64,000 nucleotides of DNA from Meghimatium bilineatum (lineage: Eukaryota > Mollusca > Gastropoda > Stylommatophora > Philomycidae): contig CM067310.1 of assembly GCA_034231615.1 (NCBI GenBank), forward strand, positions 5,830,010 to 5,894,009, given 5' to 3'. Position numbers and translations under genes: made by a program. Shown in pieces: positions 1 through 10,369 of this stretch; positions within the stretch are counted from its first letter, which is position 1, and each line of letters opens with the position of its first letter. The notes below the pieces were generated by a model. That model made no database searches. It had not been told where the DNA came from and worked only from the letters and a program-made list of their open reading frames with translations.

Positions 1-110
1 GACGTTATCCGGAACTTGCATTTAACACAGTAGTGGTCAACAGTTTCATAAGAAAAAGCATGCAGCCAGTACCCTGGAGTATGTGGTTCTATGAAATGAT
101 ACAACTATTA
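1..110 (-). mobile_element. L-G LINE C-terminal fragment
   Basis: Read on the minus strand, this encodes a decayed Cys/His tail of a non-LTR retrotransposon polyprotein (pattern HTPGYWL...YETVDHYCVKC). The same pattern, better preserved, lies at 48200-48560 (HTPGCQLC...YETADHHLFEC). Such CCHC tails follow the RNase H domain in several LINE clades. The copy is cut by the window edge. It lies within or beyond the MTSS1-like gene and has no host role that can be seen. Confidence 0.5.
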
Positions 111-499
111 ATATTATAAACTAGCCATTTGATGAAGGCCCTACACTGGCTGGTATCACAAACCTATCCTCACACATGCATACTAAGTGACTCTATGATC
201 CAGAAAGTCAAAGCAGGTGAAGTGTGTGGATAATGGATGGCGTTGATGAAGAGGGCTAAGAATTGCGTCTCACTGCACACAAAAATCACTTTCGTCTTTG
301 TTCCTATATATGCAGGTGCCGAGGGAAACGAATAAGCTGAGAAGTTGGCTAGCTCTGCTTCTATAACATGAAGTCAATCTATGACAGAGCTGACATACTC
401 AATGCTCTACTAGAGTCTCCACAATTTAAAGATTAATAGGTCAATGAGCATGGGTCAGTATCGAGAACGTGTGAACTGGGAGTAAGGATCAGTATAGGA

Positions 500-640
500 T
501 GGAAAGAATACCTCACACAAATAACAATCAACCAACACAGAACAGGAACCATCAGCAACCACTAAAGTGGAGATCTAGCACCTATGGACGTGTCCAGTGT
601 GCGAACATGACACACAACAGACCTAAACTTAAACTAGCCA
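500..640 (+). mobile_element. possible L-G LINE fragment
   Basis: A short stretch reading RSSTYGRVQCANM resembles the region at 62955-63020, which reads EIWAPMDL in one frame and GTYGLVRS in another and follows an RNase H remnant. This suggests the same LINE tail. The flanking 110-500 and 640-1015 show nothing recognisable. Support is DNA-level resemblance only. Confidence 0.3.
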
Positions 641-1016
641 TATTACCCTCATTTAGAACCAGCGATTTAAATCACAAATGGCTCAGAGGTCTGCATGGTT
701 GTAGAAAATGTGTACAAATCCATATGAGAAAGTAACGGTGGTAAGCATGTTGCTGAAATCCTCTCTAGCTATCCTGTTTTTCTTATAGTCCATACTGTGT
801 GGTATTGGTTACCAAATGTGTCCAAAGCCATGTTCTCCCATGCCACAATTCCCAAGCTATCCAGCATCTCCACTCCTGGTCTTGCTCACCCCTCTTGCAC
901 TTCAATGGGTTACAATTTGCTCCATTTCTCCTCTTCACATTATGTGACCAAGTAATATGGGCTATTTTATTTTGATGCCAGTGAGCAACTCTCTTTTTTA
1001 ATTAACTTCTTTCATG

Positions 1017-1290
1017 ATATCTTCTGTACACTTTATCTCAATGATTCTTCTGTACACTTTATCTCAATGATTCTTCTGTACACTTTATCTCAATGATTCT
1101 TCTGTACACTTTATCTCAATGATTCATCTTTACACTTTATCTCAATGATTCATCTTTACACTTTATCTCAATGATTCATCTTTACACTTTATCTCAATGA
1201 TTCATCTTTACACTTTATCTCAATGATTCATCTTTACACTTTATCTCAATGATTCATCTTTACACTTTATCTCAAAGATTCATCTTTCTA
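1017..1290. repeat. 26-bp minisatellite, about 10 copies
   Basis: Tandem units of 26 bp (core ACACTTTATCTCAATGATTC). The left units carry TTCTGT and the right units ATCTTT before the core, so a variant has spread as a block. It lies in an intron, or downstream, of the minus-strand MTSS1-like gene. Confidence 0.95.
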
Positions 1291-1439
1291 AGCCATTGTT
1301 TTCTTATATGTCCAAAATATGCTAGCTTTAGTTTTTTGATAATGTTGGGACTCCAGTCTTTTATGTTTAGGTTTTTATAGACATTTTCTGTGTTGAATCC
1401 ATCTTCTTGCCCACGATATTCTTAGCATCTTTATATAGC

Positions 1440-2102
1440 ATCAATCAATCAATAAACCCATAACCCTTCAGGGTCGTAGGGGTACCACATTGGAAGCTTC
1501 AGCACACAGAGTCCTCCAGCGAATTCTATCCTCAGCGATGCGGATGAGTGTGGAAATATCTAGCCCTGTACATTCCTTGATGTTGTCTGTCCATGTCTGT
1601 ATTTGTCCTCCTCTGCTTCTTCCACCCTCGACAGTTCCCTGCAGTATTGTTTTTGACAAGGAATCGTGCCTGCATACATGTCCGAACCATGCTAGTTTTC
1701 GTCGTTTCACTATTGAAAGCAATGGCTCCTGGACACCTGCACACATCTCTACTTTATTTCTTACGTACATATTGGTCTTATGTTCCCTATAGGAAATTCG
1801 TAGAATTCTTCTGTAGCATTTATACTCGAAAGCCTGTAATCTTCTCTCCATGCCCACAGTGAGTGTCCAACTCTCACAACCATACAACACAACGGAAAGC
1901 ACCAGCGACCTATACAGTTTGATTTTCACTCCAACACTGATGTTGCTTTTCCAAATCACAGTTAGCCTTGACAAGGACGCTAAAGCCACCTCCAGCCTTA
2001 TTTTTAGTTCTGCTTTGCATTTACCATCATATATAGCATACACAGTGATGAAACAGTGTTTACTTGATTGTTTTGTATGTGTAGTAAGACATGGACTCAT
2101 TT
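1440..2102 (-). mobile_element. L-A LINE 3' end, RT thumb to C-terminus
   Basis: A 210-codon open frame at 2100-1468 encodes the C-terminal part of a non-LTR reverse transcriptase polyprotein. It starts after the catalytic palm, runs through the thumb and connector (IWKSNISV, LYGCESWTL, FEYKCYRRILRI), and ends in the conserved tail (WFGHVCRHDSLSKTILQ, GTVEGGRSRGGQ, VVPLRP). The 3' end is at about 1440, with a short ATTG-repeat tail that reads as TCAA repeats on the plus strand. That is typical of target-primed insertion. The 5' part (endonuclease and RT palm) is missing, so it is dead despite an open frame. Relatives here: 2104-2290, 9690-10110, 17020-17095, 20695-21390, 25383-25549, 26510-26550, 43470-43740. 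Confidence 0.85.
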
Positions 2103-2103
2103 T

Positions 2104-2290
2104 CTAAAATTATTCTGCAAGGAACAGTCGAGGGTGGAAGGAGAAAATATGACAAAGAAAATCCTGGATTGATAACATCAAGGAACGGTCTGGCCATCAT
2201 TTTTCTACACTCCTCCATGTGGATAAGGATAGAGGAAGACTTTTTGTACTGATTCCAGTATAGGACCCCTACGGCCCGATAATTATATAA
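2104..2290 (+). mobile_element. L-A LINE 3' fragment, opposite orientation
   Basis: Plus-strand reading gives the L-A tail (IILQGTVEGGRRK) and a decayed end resembling the family terminus (CCCCTACGGCCC). It sits head to head with the preceding minus copy, about 2 bp away. Several frameshifts are present. Confidence 0.7.
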
Positions 2291-2312
2291 TTATCTTCTT
2301 ATAATTATATAG

Positions 2313-2508
2313 CACGTTTCCCAACATGGGGCCCACACCCCACAGGGGTGCAATTCAAAAAAGTTGTAATTATAGACTTCATTTAGGGAATAATTCAATT
2401 TTTTGAAAATAAAAAAATATGTATATGTTACTTGGGGGGGGGGAGAGAAAATCAGTATTTTAGATAGACTTAGGTGGGGCATGGTACAAAACAGGTTGGG
2501 AAACACTG
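2313..2508. mobile_element. hAT-type MITE, copy 1
   Basis: About 196 bp with terminal inverted repeats: CACGTTTCCCAAC at the left and GTTGGGAAACACTG at the right. These are hAT-like ends, and the interior resembles the MITE at 15142-15367 in the opposite orientation (GTGGGGCAT..., CTTCATTTAGG). It has no coding capacity. A clear 8-bp target duplication was not found here, so the left boundary may have decayed. Confidence 0.65.
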
Positions 2509-2647
2509 AGAAAGCATGTCATTTCAAATGCTGATATTTTCCTTTCCATTGAGGATTTCACTACTCAAGTCTCACAACCACATGTTGCCACTGGAAAAAA
2601 TATGTGTGTCAAATGAGACAAACATTCTTTAAACAGATGTTACTTAC

Positions 2648-2709
2648 TTGAGTGATGCATGTAACTTCACAGACTTGTAAGTAAAATCCTCCCAAATTGG
2701 TGAACTACC
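2648..2709 (-). CDS. mtss1-like: MTSS1/MIM-like protein, exon 2 (I-BAR domain)
   Basis: A 62-bp exon encoding GSSPIWEDFTYKSVKLHASL plus two bases (AA) of the next codon. Acceptor: TTCTTTCAG immediately upstream on the minus strand. Donor: GTAAGTA starting at 2647. It fits exon 1 (12672-12565) in phase 0; together they read GGLFQSVINDLR then GSSPIWEDF. This matches the first helix of the IMD/I-BAR domain of missing-in-metastasis proteins, where the pattern GGLFQ..I.DMK.S.P.WEDF..K..KL is conserved (family knowledge from memory). I-BAR proteins bind PI(4,5)P2 membranes and actin and shape protrusions. The remaining I-BAR and the C-terminal WH2 exons must lie left of this window; I see no further exon in 1-2640. 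Confidence 0.88.
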
Positions 2710-2863
2710 CTGAAAGAATTCACATACACAAAAGTTAGTGTTTAAAACAAACATTTGGAATAGTCAATAAACATAAGTGGGTTCAGTGGTAGTGGTTCAA
2801 TGACTCATCTCATAAACTGGATACACTTGCTCATGGTTCCATAGTCAATTCAGTCAGCTGAAT

Positions 2864-3112
2864 TTAGTAGTAAAAAGTAAAGTAACACATAGCATTTATT
2901 AATACCGTAGGGGTGTGAGATGTTAGCGATCTCACATTTCAGTGGCTCTGCAAATGAGGGCGGTAGCCATCTCCTCTCCCTCACAGACTTTACTTCCCGG
3001 ATTAATCCAGCACCCATTTTGGGTCGACCTGGGAGCCGTTGTGATCTGAGAAACATTGAACTCAGGACCACTCATATGCGAAGCCAGTGCGCTAACCACT
3101 GCGCTACAATTC
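2864..3112 (-). mobile_element. S1 tRNA-derived SINE, copy 1
   Basis: About 249 bp, minus orientation, with the tRNA-like head at the right end (A-box-like AGCGCAGTGGTTAGCGCAC) and an AAGTAAAG tail region at the left. It is flanked by the direct repeat CAGCTGAAT at 2855-2863 and 3113-3121, read as the target-site duplication. It lies about 155 bp upstream of MTSS1-like exon 2, inside intron 1. Sisters: 56062-56337 and 58464-58736. Confidence 0.88.
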
Positions 3113-3287
3113 CAGCTGAATGGTGTACAATTTGTTTAAACCCCTAAGATTATAAGTGGTTAGAATAATTTTGCTTAATGCATGGGGGGGAGTGGGGGGT
3201 GATCCCAGAGATTTTCTGTATACCCAGAAGATTCCAACTCAGTGGTATGTTGTTTTTGAGGACTCACTCAGACTGGGTCAATGTTAC

Positions 3288-3415
3288 ACGACTTTGTTTA
3301 TTCTTAAACTCCTGCAGATTAGCAGGATGTAGTCAGAAGAATGCACGTATGTCATGGCTTACAACTTGGCTGTGATATTTTGTGCCTTTCAGCTTGTCAC
3401 ATTCAACTATGTCAC
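3288..3415 (-). mobile_element. S7 SINE 3' fragment
   Basis: The plus strand reads TTCTTAAACTCCTGCAGATT, then AGCAGGATGTAGTCAGAAGA, then the CATGGCTTACA and GTGATATT...GTGCCTTTC motifs. This is the 3' half of the S7 SINE in minus orientation; fuller copies are at 30720-31025 and 61472-61745. Confidence 0.65.
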
Positions 3416-4027
3416 AAGATAAATTAAATGTTTTGTTTCAATGTCTGCCTTTGCCAGAATAATTTATCCGTCTACTTGGACTTTACTGCTAAAATCTCCC
3501 CTAAGTGTCAATTTCCAATTGGAGATTTTTGTGTGTGCACATGTCACGGGTACAAGAAATAGCAGTTCTAAATATATTTAAATTATAATATATATATTGA
3601 AAGATAAATGAACAGAGAATGTAGTTATCACAAGTTTATTTCGAATAAAATTGCTTTTATTATTGAAAAATTAATTTTAATAATGAAAAATAATTTACAA
3701 ATGAAAATTTTTTTTTTAATTAATTCTGAACATACCAAACTTCTGAATGAATAACTTTCACTCAAACTGTATCAGTTTTGTAGATAATCCAATTACGAAT
3801 AAAAAATGTATAGTATACCAATTATGTTTTTGTTTTTTTATTCCCAAATAATTGAACCAGTTCTCTGAGATTTGAAAGTAGATCTAAGACTTTGATCTTC
3901 ATTTTTACCAGATGTGTCTTGCAAATTTGTGTAAAATAGGCATGTTAGGTATGTTGCCAGGCTGGATTTTAATAATTAATGTGACCAAAGTAAATAAAAT
4001 AGTTATACTTTAACGAAACATAAGTTT

Positions 4028-4031
<4 letters not shown>

Positions 4032-4065
<34 letters not shown>
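4032..4065. repeat. AT dinucleotide microsatellite
   Basis: About 17 AT repeats in an AT-rich, otherwise featureless stretch (3420-4870). Confidence 0.9.
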
Positions 4066-4074
<9 letters not shown>

Positions 4075-5089
4075 GAAAAATCGCATCGCATCACACATGG
4101 TCAAAATTATCAATAATTTATAAAATTGGTATCATAACACATCAAAGCCATGTCAGAAGTCATGTGGACACATTACACTTTCGATCAGAACCATCATTAT
4201 GTTGATATAAATAATTAAAATGTTTAAAACGAAAAAAAAGTTTGGATATTTTAAAAGCAGCCACATAATCCCACATGGCAACCTGTGGATCGATTCAAAG
4301 ATGCTATGTAGGGGAAGAGTTGAGAACTATTTAGGAATCACTGCCTGGTCTACTGTTTTTAAAAAAAGGATTTCCTTATACAATTCCATTACCTAAATGG
4401 AACCCAAGGGGGTAGGGGACAGCTAAGCGCTAATGTACATTAAGTTTCCCTTTCCACAACATTTAGGTGTATTGGAGAATATGGTATTATGCTGAAGTCT
4501 TTTATTAAGCAACTGAATACTTAGGGATGATGTGGTCATAGCATCACACTCACCACTTTACTTTCTCAGGAGATCTGGTACCCATTTCATAATTCTGCAT
4601 CAACCTAAGAACTGTTGGTGCATTTTTCAAATATTTTCAACTGAACTGCAAACTGAACTTTAGATCACCCAGTTAGGAAGCCAGTGAACTAGCAACTAAG
4701 TTATGTGCAGCCATGAAACTATAACAATGTTATCAATGTCGTCTAACATTGTTGTACTACGCCCTGCTTTTTATTTCTATCCCAAAACAACCATTTTCTG
4801 GTAGTTTATATATAAAACTGACAGTTGCAGAATTACACAGAACAGATTATGTCAAGTGCATTACTAACACCACTTTTGTCAAATATCTATGGCACGAAAA
4901 GGGCAAAGGATCAATATTAGTATGATGGAGACTACTGTATGCTGGAAGAGTGATGCATGACATTATAGAGGTAGAGGAACAGACATGACATTTGTACATG
5001 AGATTTGATTTGCAAAACTGAAGAAAATGTTATGCTTATTGCACACGCATGTGGGGTTTTGAAAGAGGTTTATGATCCACATAAAATAT

Positions 5090-6080
5090 AGTGATAACTG
5101 ATTAAGTCTTACAGCAAGACCTTTGACTGAGTACAACATGAAAAATTAATTGAATGTTTGCAAAAAATAGGCAAAGATGAAAAAGACATCAGACTGCTTA
5201 GAAATAAATATTGAGAACAAACTGCATCAATAATGTGTGAAAACAGCTAATCACCGTACACAGAAATAAAGAGGGGTAAGTCAAGGATGTATTTTATAAC
5301 CTAGCCTATTTAACATCTACTCAGAGAATATTTTTAAACATATGGAAGAAATGCCGGGACTCAATATCAGTGGGAAAATAATAAACCTGAGATATGCAGA
5401 TGACACTGTCCTTATAGCAGAAAGTGAACATGAACTACAAAGACTAATAGATCAAGTAAGAATATGGACTAGATATAAACATACCCAAATAAAACTATGA
5501 TAATCAGCAAAATCACAGGTGCTAATAAACATAAAAACATATGGAAACTACAACAAGTAGAACATTACCAATATCTCTGGCACATAATCACAAACAATGG
5601 CAGATGTGAAATGGAAGTTAAATGGAGAGTAGGAATGGCTAGAAGTACTTTCAATGACATAAGGTAAATATTGACATCTAAACAAATTACAAAGTAGATA
5701 AACTTGAGAATTCTACATCTATTCTATATTAATGTATGGCTCAGAAACATGGACAATAAACAAACAACTAGAAGACAGAATTGATGCCTTTGACAGTGGA
5801 TATATAGAACAGAGAGAACATCATGAAAAAAGAATAAAACAAATAAAGAGGCTCTAACAACACTTAAAATGAAGAAAGAATTATTAAAAGAAATAAAGTG
5901 CAAACAAATAAATTATTTTGGACATATCAAAAGACATGACATCTTGTTGAAGACCTTACTTAAGGGTAAAGTTGAGGGGAGGCGAGCAAGAGGTAGACAG
6001 GGATACAAGTGGGAGAGAAATATCACCAGATGGACAGGTTAGTCTATCAGAGTGCACTACCAAGGCAAGAGACGGACAGT
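5090..6080 (+). pseudogene. L-B RTE/BovB-like LINE, RT palm to C-terminus
   Basis: Badly frameshifted reverse transcriptase of RTE type. Readable blocks in order: palm core LRYADDTVLIAESEHELQ (about 5391-5445, with the catalytic YADD), a hydrophobic YQYLWHIITNNGRCEMEV block (about 5565-5620), ILMYGSETWTINKQLEDRID (about 5725-5790), and a C-terminal INYFGHIKRHD with a VEGRRARGRQ tail (about 5905-6000). No endonuclease domain is seen. It is the same type as the better copy at 10370-12130. Stops and shifts are scattered, so it is an old dead copy in MTSS1-like intron 1. Confidence 0.82.
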
Positions 6081-6124
6081 TGGAGGCCTGTTGCAGCCAA
6101 CCGTTGTTGATGATGATAAAATGT

Positions 6125-6275
6125 TCATACTGTTAAGATCCCCACGGCATAGTGGTTATCATATGTTGTTTGTCTCATTTTCAAGAGGTCTGGGGTTCCA
6201 AATCTGTTCTTGCCGTCTTGTTTACAAAGTAAATTTTTTCCAACTTTCATAGATATGATTCTATCATGATATTTC
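6125..6275 (+). mobile_element. S5-like SINE 5' part
   Basis: tRNA-like head: GGCATAGTGGTTATC as the A-box region and GGGGTTCCAAATC as the B box, about 35 bp apart. It is followed by TTGTTTACAAAGTAAATTTT, which is also found after the B box in the S5 copy at 49095-49430. The 3' half is absent. Confidence 0.55.
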
Positions 6276-6377
6276 TCAAAGCATTTCATACCGATAACTT
6301 TAAGGAGATTTCAATCACAGAATCTGCCAAACAAGTAACCTAATTACAGTTACTTGCGGTCATCTACCCCCTATTCA

Positions 6378-6545
6378 CAAAACAGACCAGAATACATTTA
6401 ACATATACTGAACAGCAGCCCAACTCAAGCAGAAAACAGACCAGAATACATTTAACATATACTGAACAGCAGCCCAACTCAAGCAGAAAACAGACTAGAA
6501 TACATTTAACATATACTGAACAGCAGCCCAACTCAAGCAGAAAGA
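6378..6545. repeat. 54-bp tandem repeat, 3 copies
   Basis: Period 54 bp (starts near 6382, 6436, 6490; core CAGCAGCCCAACTCAAGCAG). The unit is a multiple of three, so the minus strand stays open and would give an 18-residue repeated peptide. That is a by-product of the period and not evidence of a gene. Confidence 0.92.
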
Positions 6546-6854
6546 TATGAAAATGAACAAGGATTTCCGTCAAACCAGTCATGTTGGACGCACCTGTAAC
6601 ATAATATACACACACATTTATTGGAATGTTAAGTTTTAACATTGTGATTACTTGTTATATTTCAGAATGTTATACACAATATAAAGGATAGTCTAGATGA
6701 CATACAAGGAGACACATTCCAATTTTTTTAGTCACAATCAGATACAATGGGAATTAGATAGTTAAAAACTGCAGTAGTGGATCAGTTACAAGGGAAAGGT
6801 GTTTTAAAAATAGTTGGGTAACAAGGGGATGGTCAATGATGAAGTCAATAGACT

Positions 6855-7030
6855 TTGTTGAGTGGGGGCCTGATTGTTTGTTGAATGGGGCTGAATGTTT
6901 GTTTGTTGAATGGGGGGCTGAATGTTTGTTTATTGGGTAGGATGGGTGAATTTTTGCTTGAGTGGGAGCTGAATGTTTGTTTGGTGGGGGGCCTGAATGT
7001 ATGTTTGTTAAGTGGGGGCCTGAAAATGAA
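6855..7030. repeat. degenerate G-rich minisatellite
   Basis: About six imperfect units of 25-30 bp (core TGAATGTTTGTTTGTTGA, separated by GTGGGGGCC variants). The G-rich strand is plus. No other signal. Confidence 0.8.
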
Positions 7031-7399
7031 GCTAAAAAAATCATCACCATGACCTGCTATGCATTTCGCATATATTCTATAGTTAACACCAGATGGAAAA
7101 GAAATCCAAAAATTCATACCCACACACAAACATTCCACAAACTTCAAAGCAGAAATGGAAGCCATAATATTCATAAATTGCTTGCTGAGTCATAACAAAC
7201 ATGTTGTTTTTCTAACTGAAGCATGCAACGTCAGTGTTGCAAGTACTCAAAGATCCAAAGAACACCAGCATGAATAGCTCATGTCATGCTTACTACACCT
7301 CAGCAGTACTACCAAAGACATAGTACTGCAGTGGATCCCTGTGGCATACTTGGAAATTAAAAGGTTGATCTGAAAAGGGAAGGGGGAATCACTAAAACA

Positions 7400-7780
7400 A
7401 ATATAAAATGATATTGCATACTATTACTGTAAGACTGATAAAAGTAGAATTTAAGAAAAAGTGGAAGCAGATGCACCCAACTGCAGAACCAAATGACCTC
7501 TACCATCAAAAGTCACACAAAGAACAAATCATTATCTTCAGACTACAAACTGGCCACAACAGACTGAGAAGTCCCACGTTCAGAAAGCTGTAGATTGGTG
7601 AGACAGAACTGTGCAACTGTGGACTGAGCCCAGAGACTGCAGAGCACATTCTTTATGTCAACAATACCAAGACAAGAATGAAAACATAACCTACTGAGAC
7701 AGCACTACTTCCAAACTTGAGGGGTTCCACGGATGACCTGAAGCGAATTAAACAGTTCAAGTGAGTAACGACTATGATCA
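7400..7780 (+). pseudogene. LINE RNase H/zinc tail fragment
   Basis: The plus strand encodes IFRLQTGHNRLRS, a stop, then ELCNCGLSPETAEHILY. This is the Cys-rich tail that follows RNase H in Jockey/I-type LINEs (pattern LRTGH...C.CG..ETAEHIL). An open segment at 7408-7593 precedes the stop. Related remnants: 29640-29900 (minus), 40997-41490, 58206-58985. Confidence 0.65.
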
Positions 7781-7830
7781 GTTTCCCACAATCAACAATC
7801 TATACAAGTGAGTTACCACTATGAATTCAG

Positions 7831-8105
7831 AGGTCAGCAGGGGGTGCTTGCAGGTGGTGAGGTCAGCAGGAGGTGCTTGCAGGTAGTGAGGTCAGCAGGG
7901 GGTGCTTGCGGGTAGAGAGGTCAGCAGGGGGTGCTTGCAGGTGGTGAGGTCAGCAGGGGGTGCTTGCAGGTAGAGAGGTCAGCAGGGGGTGCTTGCGGGA
8001 AGAGAGGTCAGCAGGGGTGCTTGCAGGTAGTGAGGTCAGCAGGGGGTGCTTGCAGGTAGAGAGGTCAGCAGGGGGTGCTTGCGGGTAGAGAGGTCAGCAG
8101 GTGGT
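7831..8105. repeat. 29-bp minisatellite, about 9 copies
   Basis: Units of about 29 bp (core GAGGTCAGCAGGGGGTGCTT) ending in GCAGGTGGT, GCAGGTAGT, GCGGGTAGA or GCGGGAAGA. One unit has lost a G. GC-rich compared with its surroundings. Confidence 0.93.
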
Positions 8106-8239
8106 ATGTTAGTTACACAAAATGGATAGCATACACAGTTATTTCCTGCCTGTTATCACATAGATCTACTGCCCTGCTTCTTGGTGATAATGAGAGAGTA
8201 GGCACAATTGCCTGAAATGTATCTATAATCTGTGACTAG

Positions 8240-8440
8240 AGGTGGATCATCTGACTCTGTGGCGGCATGGCACAAAGAGCGCTTGTGACGACTACTGAGC
8301 CTGGTTCAAATCCCACCAGAGTAATTGTGCCTCCGGATCATTACAAAAAACATCAAACTACTGAACGTAATTATATTGTCTAGAAAATAACTACAACCAA
8401 AAAAATGTATGGCTGATGTCTACATCCTGAATAACATATG
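8240..8440 (+). mobile_element. S3 tRNA-derived SINE
   Basis: tRNA-like head with a clear B box (GGTTCAAATCCCACC at about 8304-8318) and a weak A box (GGCGGCATGGCAC). It is followed by ACTACAACCAAAAAAATGTA and GGCTGATGTCTACATCCTGA. The 3' section recurs at 47975-48045 (ACTACAACCAAAAAATGCTG, then TTGATGGCCATGTACTGAAT). Confidence 0.65.
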
Positions 8441-8655
8441 AGAGTGGAGATTATCACTGCAGTTTTCTCATGGGAGATATGTCTGAGGTTTGCTGCTGTA
8501 ATAGTGATATGAGAGTGGAGATTATGAACAGTTTTCTCATGGAAGATCTGTCTGAGGTTTTCTGCTGTAATAGTGATATGAGAGTGGAGACTATCACTGC
8601 AGTTTTCTCATGGGAGATCTGTCTTGAGGTTTGCTGATAGTAATAGTGATATAAT
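8430..8655. repeat. about 70-bp tandem repeat, 3 copies
   Basis: ATATGAGAGTGGAGATTATC recurs near 8437, 8507 and 8576, with GCAGTTTTCTCATGGGAGAT and GTCTGAGGTTTGCTG between. It starts at the S3 SINE tail, so the array may have grown from that element's 3' end. Confidence 0.85.
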
Positions 8656-8969
8656 AGTTGTATACCCCCCCCCACCAATCACTCCCCCATTGCACAGGGA
8701 AACAAGAGTGTCAGTGCTCATAACTCCTGGGAATTTGAACACACAAACAGGAACAACCACAGAAAAAAATTATGAAGTAGAACAGGGCTGTCAAATTTGA
8801 ATTTAGCCTAAGTGCTTAATTTTATATTCTTTGATAATCTGCTAGAAGCACAAGAAAATAGGCTTATACAGTGCCAACGAAAAACATAACATAGTAGGCT
8901 ATGTAGAAATGAAGCATGTTAAGACCAAAAGGCAGAAGGGTACTGAGTATAGGCAGTGCTGTCCTTTAC

Positions 8970-9045
8970 TCATCTTATGCTATACGGTGTACTTGAAGGC
9001 CTTTTGGTCAAAACATCAATTTATATTTTCCTATGTGCATAGAGT
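8970..9045 (+). repeat. short dispersed repeat with hammerhead-like core
   Basis: Contains CTTGAAGGCCTTTTGGTCAA then AACATCAATTT. Related copies lie at 57360-57430 and 57975-58040. The GGCC-TTTT-GGTC hairpin between a TGA-like box and a GAAAC-like box resembles a decayed hammerhead ribozyme core. Confidence 0.4.
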
Positions 9046-9689
9046 TATTTGCAAATATTTGTTACACTATGAGTTCACTTTCCGCCTGTCTAATATCAGC
9101 ATCTATACAACGCACGCTTTATAAATCTATCTATACACATTCATTTCTACACATATTCCACGGCCCACATTTTAAATCTCCGCTCCTTTTTATCGCACTG
9201 TCATAAAATCCCATAAATACAGATAATATTCTTTACATTCAATCAAAACCAAAATAACATTTTTAATTTCTTTGTTAAATCAAATCAATTTGTTTAAACG
9301 ACATAACCTGCTTCTTTATATTCCTATTTCTTGATATCAACCCACTCCTATTTATTTATTTTGATTCATTTCTTTGGCATCTCAAAGGCCATATCAGACT
9401 TATTTTTTATTTAATGGTTAACTAAAAAGTATCTGATATTGTAAAGTATGCTCCTTTCAACCACAAACACTAGTCCAGTTAGGTTATATTTAGAGCTTAT
9501 ATTAGAGCTAATTCTGGTAATCCTGTCATCCGTAACCTCTAGAGAAATACTTTTTTAAACATTCAAGCTTGTATTTTTGGCAGACTGCAGATCTTTGTTC
9601 TGTTGACTTATTTGAATGCAGTCTTGTTTTTTTTTATTAGAAACCAGCATTAAGGAACAAGGGGCATGTCTAACAGCAGGTATAGTCAT

Positions 9690-10110
9690 TTATCATGGAA
9701 TGTTAATGCTATATTATATGAACATTCGGACATGTATGCAGGCACGATTCCTTGTCAAAAACAATACTGCAGGGAACTGTCGAGGGTGGAAGAAGCAGAG
9801 GGGGACAAATAAGGGCATGGACAGACAACATCAAGGAATGTTAAAGCTATATTATATGAACATTCGAACATGTATGCAGGCACGATTCCTTGTCAAAAAC
9901 AATACTGCAGGGAACTGTCGAGGGTGGAAGAAGCAGAGGATGGGAAATAAAGGCATGGACAGACAACATCAAGGTATGGACAGGGCAAGATATTTCAACA
10001 CTCATCCGCATTGCTGAGGATAGAATTCGCTGGAGGACTCTGCACTGAGGCATCCAATGTGGTACCCCTACGACCCTGAAGGGTTACGGGTTGATTGATT
10101 GACTGATATG
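9690..10110 (+). mobile_element. L-A LINE 3' end with a 138-bp internal tandem duplication
   Basis: L-A C-terminal coding region and 3' end. The block containing CATGTATGCAGGCACGATTC through AGACAACATCAAGG occurs twice, with a period of 138 bp (9731 and 9869). The second copy runs on to the family terminus (GTGGTACCCCTACGACCCTG, AAGGGTTACGGG) and a TTGATTGATTGACTGAT tail near 10091-10108. 5' truncated and frameshifted, in MTSS1-like intron 1. Confidence 0.85.
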
Positions 10111-10192
10111 AAAATTTATTTTAAGACATACATTACTATTGTGATAGACATGTCTCACTTAGCAATAATAGATTTCAGTTAAGAATATAATT

Positions 10193-10330
10193 ATGATCTC
10201 ATGGCAGCAACCTGCCGTCAGGGATGAAGATAACTCTTTATGTACTAAGCGCAGGAACTATTAGGTGGGGTGGCCAGTTCTTTACCTCCCTAAATCATGC
10301 GTCAGATACTCATTTACAGCTGAGTCAACT
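10193..10330 (-). mobile_element. S2 SINE 3' part
   Basis: The plus strand reads CTCATGGCAGCAACCTGCC, then GTACTAAGCGCAGGAACTAT and TAGGTGGGGTGGCCAGTTCT. This is the reverse complement of the 3' half of the S2 SINE at 28187-28410. The tRNA head is not preserved. Confidence 0.65.
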
Positions 10331-10369
10331 GGAGGAGTGGTCGTGTCAAGCAAGAAATCACAACCCAGA

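Noticed and set aside
160..195. Hammerhead-like TTGATGAAGGCC near the left edge
   Set aside because: There is no following GAAAC box or hairpin. Chance match.
6364..6642. 92-codon minus frame with a repeated LLELGCCSVYVKCILVCF peptide
   Set aside because: The 54-bp tandem repeat keeps the frame open by its period alone. No start context or family supports coding.
8300..8320. True tRNA genes at B-box matches (also 16190, 28235, 49155, 56290, 58530)
   Set aside because: Each B box lies in a longer dispersed element with a non-tRNA body and no acceptor-stem pairing. These are SINE heads.
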